Assembly (NCBI RefSeq): GCF_001499655.1
Contig: NZ_LN879502.1
Location: forward strand, 1,550,001 to 1,614,000
DNA length: 64,000 bases
Source: Candidatus Protochlamydia naegleriophila
GTDB lineage: Bacteria > Chlamydiota > Chlamydiia > Chlamydiales > Parachlamydiaceae
Direction of reading: 5' to 3'
Shown: positions 34,907 through 43,492 of the stretch, piece after piece
How the letters are laid out: each line of letters begins with the position of its first letter
How positions within the stretch are numbered: the stretch's first letter is position 1
The notes under the pieces: model-generated
What the model saw: only the letters and a program-made list of their open reading frames with translations
The model's database searches: none
Told to the model about the DNA's origin: nothing
Position numbers and translations under genes: made by a program

Positions 34907-35904
34907 CAACCAAATTTTTGGCCCAAGAAAAAAAATCGTGTATAGGAATTCTTTCTTAATACCTTCTCGGTTAAGATGGGTAGCAAAATGCCTAGCAGTA
35001 CTGAAATCGCGAAAAGCGGAAAATGGTCAGCAACCCCCATTTGTTGCAAAATAATGCGGCTTCCTGAGGTAAAAAAAGTGTGAAATAAGAAAATAGAATA
35101 GGCAAAGTTTCCAATATAAGCGAGCCATTTGAGCTTGAGTTGGCTTTTGATGTAAAAGAGACATATCATCCCTGAAAAGCCTTCGATGAGATTTAAACGA
35201 TAAGATAAAAAATATTGAAAATCAACCACTTTGAACCATGTCAGCTGCTGAAATGTAAAGCTCATCAAGAAGATAAAAAAGAGTGGAAAGATGCGCTGCC
35301 ACTGAAAAAAAATGGTGGCAAATCTCTTTAAACCTATGCCAAGCAAAAAAAATGGAAAGAGATAGAGAAAATTAGTGAAACTAAAAAGTTTCACATGCAG
35401 CGGAAATGAATTGACTAAAAATGCTGCTGCAAAGCAAAGCGCCCATAAACAAAATGAGTTCAAAGGGATCCTATTTTCTACGCAGCCAATCGTTATCAGC
35501 ATTAGCGTAAGAGCCTGTAAAAACCAAAATTGCGCATAAGGATAGAAATATATTGACCAAAGACTGCTGAAGTTGGTTGGATGATGGACATAAGGCACGA
35601 CGCTAACGATGATAAATTGCAACGTTCCCACGCAAAAGAAGGGCACTAAGATGCGGCGCCCCTTGCCAACGATAAACTTGTATAGCTCTCCTTGTCGCAC
35701 TGGTTTAAGTGCATAGACGAATCCTGCAATGGTTGTAAAAAGAGGCAGCCGCAAATATTGCAGGGAAAAATAGGCGAAACGATAATAGGAGTCATCGGAG
35801 ATCTTCAACCCATACTCTCGAGAGGCTCCAATGGCGTGACCGATCACAACTAAGAGGATTGCTAGTCCTCGTAAGGTTTCAATATTTTCATCTTTCGTTT
35901 GCAT
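34867..35904 (-). CDS. Acyltransferase family 3 (OafA-like) membrane protein
   Basis: A 345-residue protein with about ten membrane spans. The N-terminus IETLRGLAILLVVIGHAIG holds the conserved Arg and catalytic His of acyltransferase 3 enzymes; further spans include YLRLPLFTTIAGFVYAL. Such enzymes move acetyl or other acyl groups onto surface sugars or lipids. The C-terminal 20 or so residues are encoded by the arm of an inverted repeat, so the natural end may have been replaced by the repeat insertion. The acceptor is unknown. Confidence 0.88.
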   Translation of the reverse strand: MQTKDENIETLRGLAILLVVIGHAIGASREYGLKISDDSYYRFAYFSLQYLRLPLFTTIAGFVYALKPVRQGELYKFIVGKGRRILVPFFCVGTLQFIIVSVVPYVHHPTNFSSLWSIYFYPYAQFWFLQALTLMLITIGCVENRIPLNSFCLWALCFAAAFLVNSFPLHVKLFSFTNFLYLFPFFLLGIGLKRFATIFFQWQRIFPLFFIFLMSFTFQQLTWFKVVDFQYFLSYRLNLIEGFSGMICLFYIKSQLKLKWLAYIGNFAYSIFLFHTFFTSGSRIILQQMGVADHFPLFAISVLLGILLPILTEKVLRKNSYTRFFFLGQKFGWQESAHETEKFAR

Positions 35905-36366
35905 TCTAGAATTCCATTTCTATTTCAGCCAGTGCATATCTTCGATCTTTTTTCCAAAAAAAGAACGTAGCAAGAAAGGAAATTTTAGCAAATGCATATG
36001 TAGAAAAAAGGGCAATTTAAAACCCATATGCAGAAAGTTAACTATACAAATTGTTTAAATAATTAAGTATTAAAAAAACTCCATTTCTGGAGTTTGGATG
36101 AATTTCACTTGCTAACGCTCATAAAATCAGTTCAAATCAAAGCTATATATTCATAAATTAATAGATTTAACTAAAAGAAGCTTTTCAAAAAAGCGATCAT
36201 GGGTTGGAATTTTTGTTACTAGGAGCCTATCCTAAAAATAGACAAATTTAAATTATTTGATTAGACTCTTAAGTAAAAATTTTGCCTTCTCATTGAGTTT
36301 ATCCATTAATCTCAAAAATAACCATTAGATGCTCTCCCCTAGATGCTCCCCATTGAACGGGTTGGA
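35905..36366. other. Intergenic, no gene seen
   Basis: Mostly AT-rich non-coding DNA after the acyltransferase start. A phrase GGAGCCTATCCTAAAAATAG (near 36222) resembles an insertion sequence end, but no partner end was found. GTTGGACGCA at 36361-36370 adjoins the repeat. Confidence 0.35.
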
Positions 36367-36488
36367 CGCATTCAGAACTTTTGATTGGGAAAATCATAAA
36401 TTTATTTTCACATTTTTCACGAATAAATTATCTGAAATTTGCTGAAATGAGTTCTTTTCATTCCATGGCAAGATGGAGTATTGCAATT
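36367..36488 (+). repeat. Interspersed repeat of about 120 bp, copy 2
   Basis: Second copy of the repeat at 34604-34724, same orientation. It ends about 57 bases before the start of the kinase-like gene, so it may carry that gene's promoter. Confidence 0.85.
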
Positions 36489-36544
36489 ATCGAGCAGCAA
36501 GGATAAAATCATCTACAGCAATTTCTTATTTTTCAATATGTTAA

Positions 36545-37228
36545 GTGATTATATTTTTTAGGATTTTTTTATTGTTTTCAGCTCTTAGCTGCTCGACATC
36601 ATTAATATCTTCCTCCATCGAAGAAAATAGTTATAGCTCTGAACTGGAACAAGAAATTACCCATGAGTTTAAAAATAATTTTAAAGCCAGGACTCAAAAA
36701 CAGTCTATTTTGATTTTAATTGGTGGATTTCAAGGCTCTGGAAAGTCATCCTTAATAACACGCATTAAAGAAATATATGATACCAATGTTATTTCAACTG
36801 ATTCCATTCGTCAAAGCCTTTTTGATAGAGGAATAAAAGTTTCATCAGACTTTTCAAAATATGTAAGCAATATATCTGATAATCTCGTTAAGAAATCTCT
36901 AAAAATCAACTCAAATATTATCTTAGACGCAAATTCACATTCTAGACGAATAGCGGAAATGGGGAAACTATTAAGAGAAAACAATTCTCACTATTCAACA
37001 GTGAAAATATTTTTAAACGCATCTGAGGCAACTCTTAGAGAGAGAATCAAAACTCGGAAACCTATATCAGGTTGTTACCAAGGAACTGAAAGCGATTTAG
37101 AAGCTGCTCTTTCATCAACAAAGATTGACTTTGAAGATTATGATTTGATTGTGGATACGGATAAGTTGAGTCAAAGCAATGTTTTTGAGTTAGTTAATGA
37201 TTTTATTTTCTCGTATTTCAGGCAATAA
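36545..37228 (+). CDS. P-loop kinase (zeta-toxin/AAA_33-like) with N-terminal signal or anchor
   Basis: A 227-residue protein. The Walker A motif is GGFQGSGKS at 60-68; VISTDSIRQ follows and matches the substrate-binding Asp region of AAA_33/zeta-like kinases, and RERIKTRK is a lid-like Arg segment. Residues 1-22 (IIFFRIFLLFSALSCSTSL) look like a signal or lipoprotein signal. Start codons are only GTG 36545 or a later TTG near 36572; no strong ribosome binding site. If exported, the ATP would have to come from a host compartment; otherwise the segment is a membrane anchor. No antitoxin gene is next to it. Confidence 0.7.
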   Translation: MIIFFRIFLLFSALSCSTSLISSSIEENSYSSELEQEITHEFKNNFKARTQKQSILILIGGFQGSGKSSLITRIKEIYDTNVISTDSIRQSLFDRGIKVSSDFSKYVSNISDNLVKKSLKINSNIILDANSHSRRIAEMGKLLRENNSHYSTVKIFLNASEATLRERIKTRKPISGCYQGTESDLEAALSSTKIDFEDYDLIVDTDKLSQSNVFELVNDFIFSYFRQ

Positions 37229-37524
37229 CTCCCTAGGTTTTATTAGGATTGAAAATAAATAAGCTTATGAAGGCCAATCATTTTGTAGATATATTCCATT
37301 CTCAAATTTTTTTTCATTATCTGCTTATACTATGCCATCTTTTCTAAGGTCGCAAACCAAATCTGAATGCAAGGCTGTGAATGCAAGGCTGATTGATTAG
37401 TATTTCCTGTTTCTGGATAACCAAGAGCGGTTTAGTGCCTAATACTATTTCACCAACATACTTTGCGCCTGCATCCTGCTCAACCATGCTATTGTGTGAT
37501 GTTTGCTATTCATATAAGCCTTCG

Positions 37525-37851
37525 GGCCCCCTATTGTCCATGTTCAACAATGAAATGAACAGGGATACAATTGTCAATAGCCCATTCACAGTTTACCTCC
37601 ACGCCCAATGCACACCTCCATGCGCAGCAATCAGTACTGGGGCATTTTGTGCGAATGCTTGATTTACCCCTTTGAGTACTTGAATCATGAAATTTCGTAC
37701 CGGATCTTTGGCTTCTAGATAAGTCCTCTTTCCATATTAGGCCAGAATACTCACCAAGCTCTTCTATTTCGCAAGTGATATGAGCTGGGAGATCAACTTT
37801 GTCTTCTGTTGAAATATTATGATCTGTTTGTCTATGACGAATAAAATAAAA
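37525..37851 (-). pseudogene. Degraded histidine phosphatase (phosphoglycerate mutase family)
   Basis: The reverse strand reads FYFIRHRQTDHN (the catalytic RHG motif with Gly changed to Arg), then, after a frameshift, NFMIQVLKGVNQAFAQNAPVLIAAHGGVHWA with the second catalytic His, and after another shift WAIDNCIPVHFIVEHG. A stop directly precedes FYFIRH and no start codon remains. At least two frameshifts show it is dead. Plus-strand ORFs here are antisense shadows. Confidence 0.85.
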
Positions 37852-37883
37852 TTATTTTTTTAAAATCATTGCATCCACCCAGA

Positions 37884-38500
37884 TTATGAATAAAAATTCC
37901 CTTCCATAACAGCTTTTAAGGCCGTAGCATTATAATCCACCATATTTACAGGTAATGAATCCAATGAGAAAAGGTCTATGCGCTCACATTTATTAGGTTC
38001 TTTATTCATGATACTACCTTTCCACGAAGCACATTCGAAAAAGATATCTACATTAAGTCGGTTGGTTTTTCGGTGCATCACGTGAACAACTTTTAGTTTT
38101 AATGGTTCGATCGGAATCCCAATTTCCTCTCATCGCAATAACCTGTATTTCTTCTTAAATGCAGCAAAATTTTGTCTTCTTGTTTCAAAATTAGATAAGC
38201 ATTGACACTGGCGCCTATACGTTTTTTGACTGTCAGTCTTCGATAATGTGCATAGGCTTCTTGACCACCAATCATAATAGGTATCATCTCCATTTCCTCA
38301 GATGAAACCCATCGATATTCTTGATGTTTCGAAGACAGTCGAACTTCTGGTCTTATAGCTACTTTAATACGGAATAAATGGTAGACATAATCAATTTCTG
38401 GTTTTCGAATATAAAGAGATCCAACCGACTGAATTTGTGAAGAGTCAATCGAAATCGAAGTTTCTTCAAAAAGTTCGCGAATCGCGCCTTGAAAATTCAA
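37884..38500 (-). pseudogene. Degraded Nudix hydrolase region, two fused remnants
   Basis: ORF 38099-38500 starts with GAIRELFEETS, a Nudix box remnant, and HQEYRWVSSEE, then begins a second Nudix N-terminus (VNAYLILKQEDKILLHLRRN). That ends at a stop, and the matching C-terminal half (MHRKTNRLNVDIFFECASW ... EPNKCERIDLFSLDSLP) lies in the next ORF, 37884-38081. The second unit lacks its Nudix box between the two parts, so an internal deletion removed the catalytic site. Confidence 0.8.
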
Positions 38501-38771
38501 TCTTGAAGTCCATTTTTTGATAAAACTCTGGGGCTTGAAAACTCATCGTTTCCACAAAAGCAAATTAACATCTTCGTTTTTTTCCGGCTCCACTGCATGA
38601 TTCATTAATCGACGTGCAATACCCTGTCCGCGATAGCTTTCTTCTACGAAAAGATACGTGATGTGAAGCTGCTTCTAGAATAACTGTACAAAAATGGCAC
38701 CAACAAGTTCACCATTATCGAAAACTTCAAAAGAAAGCGGATCTTCATTAAGGCCATCAATTCCTGTCACT
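38495..38771 (-). pseudogene. Degraded GNAT acetyltransferase
   Basis: The reverse strand encodes FDNGELVGAIFVQLF, a TAG stop, then LHITYLFVEESYRGQGIARR, the acetyl-CoA-binding RGxGIAxRL motif of GNAT enzymes, and FQAPEFYQKMDF near the C-terminus. The 5' end is missing and the 3' end runs out of frame into the Nudix remnant, so a deletion fused the two genes. Confidence 0.85.
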
Positions 38772-38779
38772 TTTATTGC

Positions 38780-39037
38780 TTAATTAGGAGAATCCTTATC
38801 CTCAGGGAATAAGTATTTTAATGCCCCTTCTTTAATCATTCGTTGAATATCTTTTGTCTGAGCCTTAACAGTAGTAGAATTGCGTCTTATAAAATATGAA
38901 TAGGCTGCATTCTTACCTAATGTGTTAGGCGCTTGATAAGGCCTCGTTTGACCTCCAGGACACCAAACTACTAGAATCATTTTTTCTTGAAAAACGACAA
39001 GCGCAACTATTGGATGATATTGGGATGTAACCGGCAA
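38780..39037 (-). pseudogene. Fragment of an AlbA_2-type ATP-binding/regulator protein
   Basis: The 85-residue ORF contains VVWCPGGQTRPYQAP and YFIRRNSTTVKAQTKD, typical of the AlbA_2 (Schlafen-like) domain of putative transcriptional regulators. Just upstream, EIQKELTNLS fits the same domain after a frameshift. The C-terminal half of the usual protein is absent. It heads a run of four broken genes on this strand. Confidence 0.75.
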
Positions 39038-39251
39038 CTTAGATTGGTTAATTCCTTTTGAATTTCATCGATTTTATTAGTTTATAAGTCGATTGGAGGA
39101 AAAATCAGTTGGCCTTTATCCTCCTTTATTTCTAAACTAATTTATTCAATCGATAGTGTAGCAGAAAAGTTGGACAGGGGTTGGACAAAAAGTGTCTATC
39201 AAAATTTTTTTCTGATTAGCAACTGTATATAAGTCTTTGATTATGAGGGAA

Positions 39252-39333
39252 TGGGGGCGGCTGGACTCGAACCAGCGGAGACGTGAGTCGAGGGATTTAC
39301 AGTCCCTTGCAATTGCCACTATGCGACACCCCC
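39252..39333 (-). tRNA. tRNA-Tyr (GUA)
   Basis: An 82-nt cloverleaf: acceptor GGGGGTG with its complement, anticodon GTA in GGACTGTAAATCC, a long variable arm as usual for bacterial tRNA-Tyr, and a T-loop GGTTCGAGTCC. The CCA is not encoded. It is the second gene of a pair with tRNA-Thr. Confidence 0.95.
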
Positions 39334-39347
39334 TTATGGGAAACAAA

Positions 39348-39420
<73 letters not shown>

Positions 39421-39433
39421 GTTTGAAGGGATA

Positions 39434-39463
39434 TTTATAGCAAAAGGTCTTTTTTTTTCACAA
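39434..39463 (-). promoter_or_regulatory. Promoter of the tRNA-Thr/tRNA-Tyr pair
   Basis: On the minus strand TTGTGA and TATAAA are separated by 18 bases; the -10 box ends 14 bases before the tRNA-Thr 5' end. Confidence 0.55.
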
Positions 39464-39495
39464 CAATTTTGTTAAAAAAAATAAAAATAATCCAG

Positions 39496-39529
39496 AAATC
39501 ACCTCCAAAAATACCCGTGGAGGTGATTT
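39496..39529 (-). terminator. Terminator after the SEC-C gene
   Basis: A perfect 11-bp stem (AAATCACCTCC and complement) with a 12-base loop. It lies ten bases after the stop of the SEC-C gene and is followed by T-rich DNA on both strands, so it may work in both directions. Confidence 0.8.
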
Positions 39530-39538
39530 TTATTCGAT

Positions 39539-39868
39539 CTATTTTTCGCTATTTTCGTTTTCTTTCACTATATATTGCTCAGAACTTGCAGGAACTGGCG
39601 GCTTCTCATCGGTGTGAATGGCAGAACCGAATGAGCGCTCCATCAAACTTGTATAATCTACTGCCGGTTTTTGCTTTTCTTGCATTTGCTCTACAGGCTG
39701 CGCTTTGGCTATTCCGCCACCGCTTAAAACCTTAGCCGTAAATTTGCGTTTGCCTGTAGGCGTCATGCTAGTCCGTTTCTGTTGCTCTTTTTGCATACAG
39801 CAATTCTTATATTTTTTCCCCGATCCGCATAAACAGGGATCATTTCTTCCGATTTTTTCTGTTGTCAT
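39539..39868 (-). CDS. SEC-C zinc-binding motif protein
   Basis: A 109-residue protein, start chosen at ATG 39868 after GAGG. Residues 8-24 ([17 protein letters not shown]) are the SEC-C zinc motif (Cys12, Cys14, Cys23, Cys24), known from the C-terminus of SecA and from many small proteins. The rest is polar, Lys/Gln/Pro-rich and probably disordered. The motif binds Zn and can contact SecB or ribosomes. The role of stand-alone SEC-C proteins is unknown. Confidence 0.85.
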   Translation of the reverse strand: MTTEKIGRNDPCLCGSGKKYKNCCMQKEQQKRTSMTPTGKRKFTAKVLSGGGIAKAQPVEQMQEKQKPAVDYTSLMERSFGSAIHTDEKPPVPASSEQYIVKENENSEK

Positions 39869-40046
39869 ATATCCTCTCATGGCTAGGTGTGAATCTCTTT
39901 AAATTCATCTAAATTTTTGAGCATTACAGCGTTTCAAAAAAATTTTTTAGGAATTTTTATTATTCACGATTGTAAAACTTTACGTTATCTAACAAACTAA
40001 GTATAATTTAATCATATTTTTTTAAACAATTGTAAAAACTATAAGT

Positions 40047-40787
40047 ATGACTATCCCAATTGCCCGCCCACCATGGACCACCCTTGGTAAAAAATTAGAA
40101 AGCACATTTCGCAAAGCATTGTTTGATTTTGAAATGCTTAAAGACGTGTCTAAAATTGCTGTCGCCTTAAGTGGAGGTAAAGACAGTCTAACACTCCTCT
40201 TCTTATTAAAAGCCATTTCAGGAAGGGGTTTTCCCAAACTCGACATCCATGCCATCCATGTGTCAGGCGAGTTTTCTTGCGGAGCTGGTGTCAATGAAGA
40301 CTATCTACGTGCCATTTGCGATGAACTTGAAGTTCACTTTACCACGCGCACTTCAACTCAAAAACTTGAAACGCTTGAGTGCTATAGCTGTTCCAGGGAA
40401 AGACGCCGCCTCCTTTTTGATGCCGCTAAGAGCCAAGGAGCCGATACGATTGCGTTTGGACACCATCGAGACGACCATACGCAAACTGTTTTAATGAATT
40501 TGCTCCATAAAGCCGAGTTTGCCGGCAATTTACCTAAGATTCGCATGCAAGAATATGGTGTGACAATTATTCGTCCTTTGATCTATATAGCTGAACAAGA
40601 TATTCGAACTTTTGCTCAACAGCAAGGTTTTGCAAGGATCATGTGCCGCTGCCCAGTCGGCCAAAATTCAATGCGCAAGCAAGTGGATCAGCTGCTCCAT
40701 GAAATGGAAGCTCTTTTTCCAAATGCCCGCGAAAATATTGCAAAAGCTGGATTGATCTATGGTTCACAAAAAGCTGCGACCCCATAA
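40047..40787 (+). CDS. ttcA: TtcA-like tRNA thiolation PP-loop ATPase
   Basis: A 246-residue protein with the PP-loop SGGKDS at 42-47. CYSC (112-115) and later CRC (200-202) supply the cysteines that in TtcA ligate a 4Fe-4S cluster; FGHHRDDHTQTVLMNLLH is also typical. TtcA makes 2-thiocytidine at position 32 of some tRNAs. TilS is excluded by the cysteines and short length. The ribosome binding site is weak. It ends 12 bases before the MoxR-like gene, so the three plus-strand genes probably form one operon. Substrate tRNA is inferred from the family. Confidence 0.82.
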   Translation: MTIPIARPPWTTLGKKLESTFRKALFDFEMLKDVSKIAVALSGGKDSLTLLFLLKAISGRGFPKLDIHAIHVSGEFSCGAGVNEDYLRAICDELEVHFTTRTSTQKLETLECYSCSRERRRLLFDAAKSQGADTIAFGHHRDDHTQTVLMNLLHKAEFAGNLPKIRMQEYGVTIIRPLIYIAEQDIRTFAQQQGFARIMCRCPVGQNSMRKQVDQLLHEMEALFPNARENIAKAGLIYGSQKAATP

Positions 40788-40799
40788 TTAGGAGTAATG

Positions 40800-41654
40800 A
40801 TGACTTATTCTCTTCCAAGCGAACACGAAAGCCGCATTTCAATCCAAGGTGTTGAAATTTCTCTTGGATTTCCTGATGAATTTAAATTTGATTGGATTGG
40901 TCAGCGCGACGTCCTCGAACAGCTACTCGCAGCTTGGTTAGTCATCGACAAAAACGACATTCCCCTCAATCCCCGCTTGATCGGCAAACCTGGAGTTGGC
41001 AAAACAACGCTTGCTTATGCGGCCGCAAAAAAAATTAACAAGCCCGTCTACATTTTTCAATGTACAATGGACACGCGCCCGGAAGACTTATTGATCACCC
41101 CCGTCGTCGACCAAGGCGGCGGAATCCGCTATGTTGCTTCGGCTCTTGTCACAGCCATGATTCGAGGTGGCGTATGCATTTTAGACGAGGCCAATCGGAT
41201 GAGCGAAAAATCATGGGCCTCTTTGGCTCCGCTTCTGGACACGCGTCGCTATATTGAATCAATCGTTGCCGGCCTCAAGGTATCTGCACATCCCGAATTT
41301 CGCATCTGCGTCACAATGAATGATGATGCCTCAACATTTGAAATCCCTGAGTACATTCATAGCCGACTCCAACCGCAGATCCACCTCGATTTTCCAGAGG
41401 CAGAAGAAGAGCGGCGCATTTTACGGGAAAATCTTCCCTTCGTTGACGAATACATCATGGAATATGTCGTCAATTTCTTGCAAAAAGCACATGCCCATCA
41501 CGAAAACTACACGATCAGGGATGGAATCAACATAGCTCGCTATGCGGCCAAAAGAATCAAGAGTCTAAATGGCAATAGTGGCAATGTTGAAAATCTCCTA
41601 AGGGAAGCTATTTTAATGACTTTAGGAGATGAAGCTTTAACTCACGTGATCTAA
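40800..41654 (+). CDS. MoxR-type AAA+ ATPase
   Basis: A 284-residue protein; two ATGs are adjacent (40797 and 40800) and the second is better spaced from AGGAG. Walker A is GKPGVGKTT (62-70), Walker B VCILDEANRM (126-135), and sensor 1 is in CVTMNDD. The arginine-finger region (HSRLQPQIHLDFP) is present. MoxR-family ATPases act as chaperones that remodel partner proteins, usually a VWA protein encoded next to them. No VWA gene is here; the next gene, nine bases downstream, is TraB-like instead. Confidence 0.85.
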   Translation: MTYSLPSEHESRISIQGVEISLGFPDEFKFDWIGQRDVLEQLLAAWLVIDKNDIPLNPRLIGKPGVGKTTLAYAAAKKINKPVYIFQCTMDTRPEDLLITPVVDQGGGIRYVASALVTAMIRGGVCILDEANRMSEKSWASLAPLLDTRRYIESIVAGLKVSAHPEFRICVTMNDDASTFEIPEYIHSRLQPQIHLDFPEAEEERRILRENLPFVDEYIMEYVVNFLQKAHAHHENYTIRDGINIARYAAKRIKSLNGNSGNVENLLREAILMTLGDEALTHVI

Positions 41655-41663
41655 GAGAGTTCC

Positions 41664-43490
41664 ATGGTATCTAACGATCTATTCTATATTCAGAAAGAGT
41701 GCATCCACGCCGTTCCAATCATTCACTATAACATGGAAATGGCAGCCCAGGTTAAATTGGCATTTGACACCCTTAAGCCCGATTGCGTGGCAGTCGAGCT
41801 TCCAGAAACCATGCAAACTAAGATGATCCACGCAGCATCACGCTTGCCAGATATCAGCGTCATCGTTACGTACAGCCAGGACAAAGAACCCGTCTATTTT
41901 ATGGCTGAGCCTTGCGACCCCATTTTCGAAGCCTTGCGCTGTGCCTCTGACTGTCAAGTTCCCGCCTTTTGCATCGATCTCGATGTCGACCATTATCCAG
42001 ATGTGCGCGAACCCATTCCAGACCCTTATGCCATTCATCGCATTGGGCTGAAGGCCTACTACGAAGTCTACGAACAAATCCGGCGCGACAGCCGGCGTCC
42101 CTTCAATCATTTGGACCAAGAAAGAGAGACGTATATGGCTCGCAGACTGAAAGAGCTCTCTTTGCGCTACGATCGGGTTTTATTTGTCGGAGGAATGGCT
42201 CATCTTTCGCACATTTTGAAGCTCATGGACAACCGCTCCTTTCCAGAGCTCTATCATGCCGATCGCGAAGTAGTTGAATTGTGTACGTTGACGCCAGAGT
42301 CGACTCGTGATGTGTTGTCAGAATGGGGATATCTGTCAAACAGATATGAGCAATGTCGCAATAGATTATTCAAAGAAGACCTCCCGGACAGACAGAAAAT
42401 CATTCTACAGCTCTACAAAGAAGCCTCTGATAAGTATGTGTCAAGCACGGGAAATGCCTTTCCAGGATACAATTTGCGCAATATCATGAAATTTGTGCGC
42501 AACTATGCCTTAGTTAGCGGTCAGCTTATGCCCGACCTTTACAAGATTTTAAGCGCCGCCAAAGGATGTGTAGATCATAACTACGCCTATGAAGTATGGG
42601 AGCTCGCCACCGCCTATCCCCATCTTAAAAATATTGACGGATTGCCTGAGCTTGATTTGTCCATCGAAGATGTCTGGGGGCCCAGCAAGCGCATTCGATT
42701 CCACCTGAAAGAAAAAGGAAGAAAGGATTCAATTCCTCGCCTGCGCAAAGACCGCTCAAATATTCGCTTCCGCCCTCCAAGCCCATTCAGCATTTGTTCT
42801 TATCCGCCAGAAGATATCGCCATCGAACGATTCGGAAATTTCCTGAAGAAGAAAGGGAGTCAAATTTTAACCGAAGAATCGGCCCGGACCATCCCCTTTT
42901 CAACCAGTCTCGAAGACGGGGTCGACACGAAAGAAACGATTCGTCATTGGCATGAAAAAAAACTATACGTCAAAGCCATGGGAAAGCCCCCCGGTGGGGT
43001 TGGCTCGATTTGCGTCATTTTTGACGAAGATAAGCCAGAAGAGGGAAAGCCCTTTCAAGAGAAGTATCCTTGGCGTACAACCTGGCTTGGCGAACACGCG
43101 CAAGAATCTGACATGTCTTTTTATGCCACTTCTTTGTCGGATCACATCATCGGCCCTGGCATTAGTCGCTGTGAATATGGAGGATTCATGATGTCCTACC
43201 CTCCAAGACGAATGGGCAATATTTGGCACGATTCTGACTATTACGAATGCCGAACGAAATCAGAAGTGCTTTTGATGGCTGCTATCGATTATGCGGTTAA
43301 ACCTACGATCGTTTACATCGCCAGTTCGCCGCCAAGAAGTCAATTAAAAAGCTTTGCACGCAGATTCGGTAAAAAAATTGTCTACATTCCAATTGGCCAA
43401 CTTTCTCCGATTACCCTCAATAAACTGCGCGCCTTTCACGTCTTAGATGGCCATGACAAGCGCGAGATAGCAGACGAATACATCTATTAA
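41664..43490 (+). CDS. TraB/EreA-superfamily-like protein paired with a MoxR ATPase
   Basis: A 608-residue soluble protein. Its N-terminal third resembles the TraB/ChaN/EreA superfamily: LKPDCVAVELPETMQ (38-52), a conserved pair of acidic residues, an ERETYMARRLKEL helix (153-165), and VLFVGGMAHLSHI (172-184), matching the metal-site G-x-x-H of that group. The remaining 400 residues are unrecognised. MoxR clusters with a TraB/EreA-like partner (DUF5682-like) exist elsewhere, so this may be the client of the ATPase. A hydrolase activity is possible but not shown. Confidence 0.6.
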   Translation: MVSNDLFYIQKECIHAVPIIHYNMEMAAQVKLAFDTLKPDCVAVELPETMQTKMIHAASRLPDISVIVTYSQDKEPVYFMAEPCDPIFEALRCASDCQVPAFCIDLDVDHYPDVREPIPDPYAIHRIGLKAYYEVYEQIRRDSRRPFNHLDQERETYMARRLKELSLRYDRVLFVGGMAHLSHILKLMDNRSFPELYHADREVVELCTLTPESTRDVLSEWGYLSNRYEQCRNRLFKEDLPDRQKIILQLYKEASDKYVSSTGNAFPGYNLRNIMKFVRNYALVSGQLMPDLYKILSAAKGCVDHNYAYEVWELATAYPHLKNIDGLPELDLSIEDVWGPSKRIRFHLKEKGRKDSIPRLRKDRSNIRFRPPSPFSICSYPPEDIAIERFGNFLKKKGSQILTEESARTIPFSTSLEDGVDTKETIRHWHEKKLYVKAMGKPPGGVGSICVIFDEDKPEEGKPFQEKYPWRTTWLGEHAQESDMSFYATSLSDHIIGPGISRCEYGGFMMSYPPRRMGNIWHDSDYYECRTKSEVLLMAAIDYAVKPTIVYIASSPPRSQLKSFARRFGKKIVYIPIGQLSPITLNKLRAFHVLDGHDKREIADEYIY

Positions 43491-43492
43491 TG

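Noticed and set aside
37393-37662. An 89-aa plus-strand ORF
   Set aside because: It is antisense to the histidine phosphatase pseudogene, whose motifs are clear on the minus strand.
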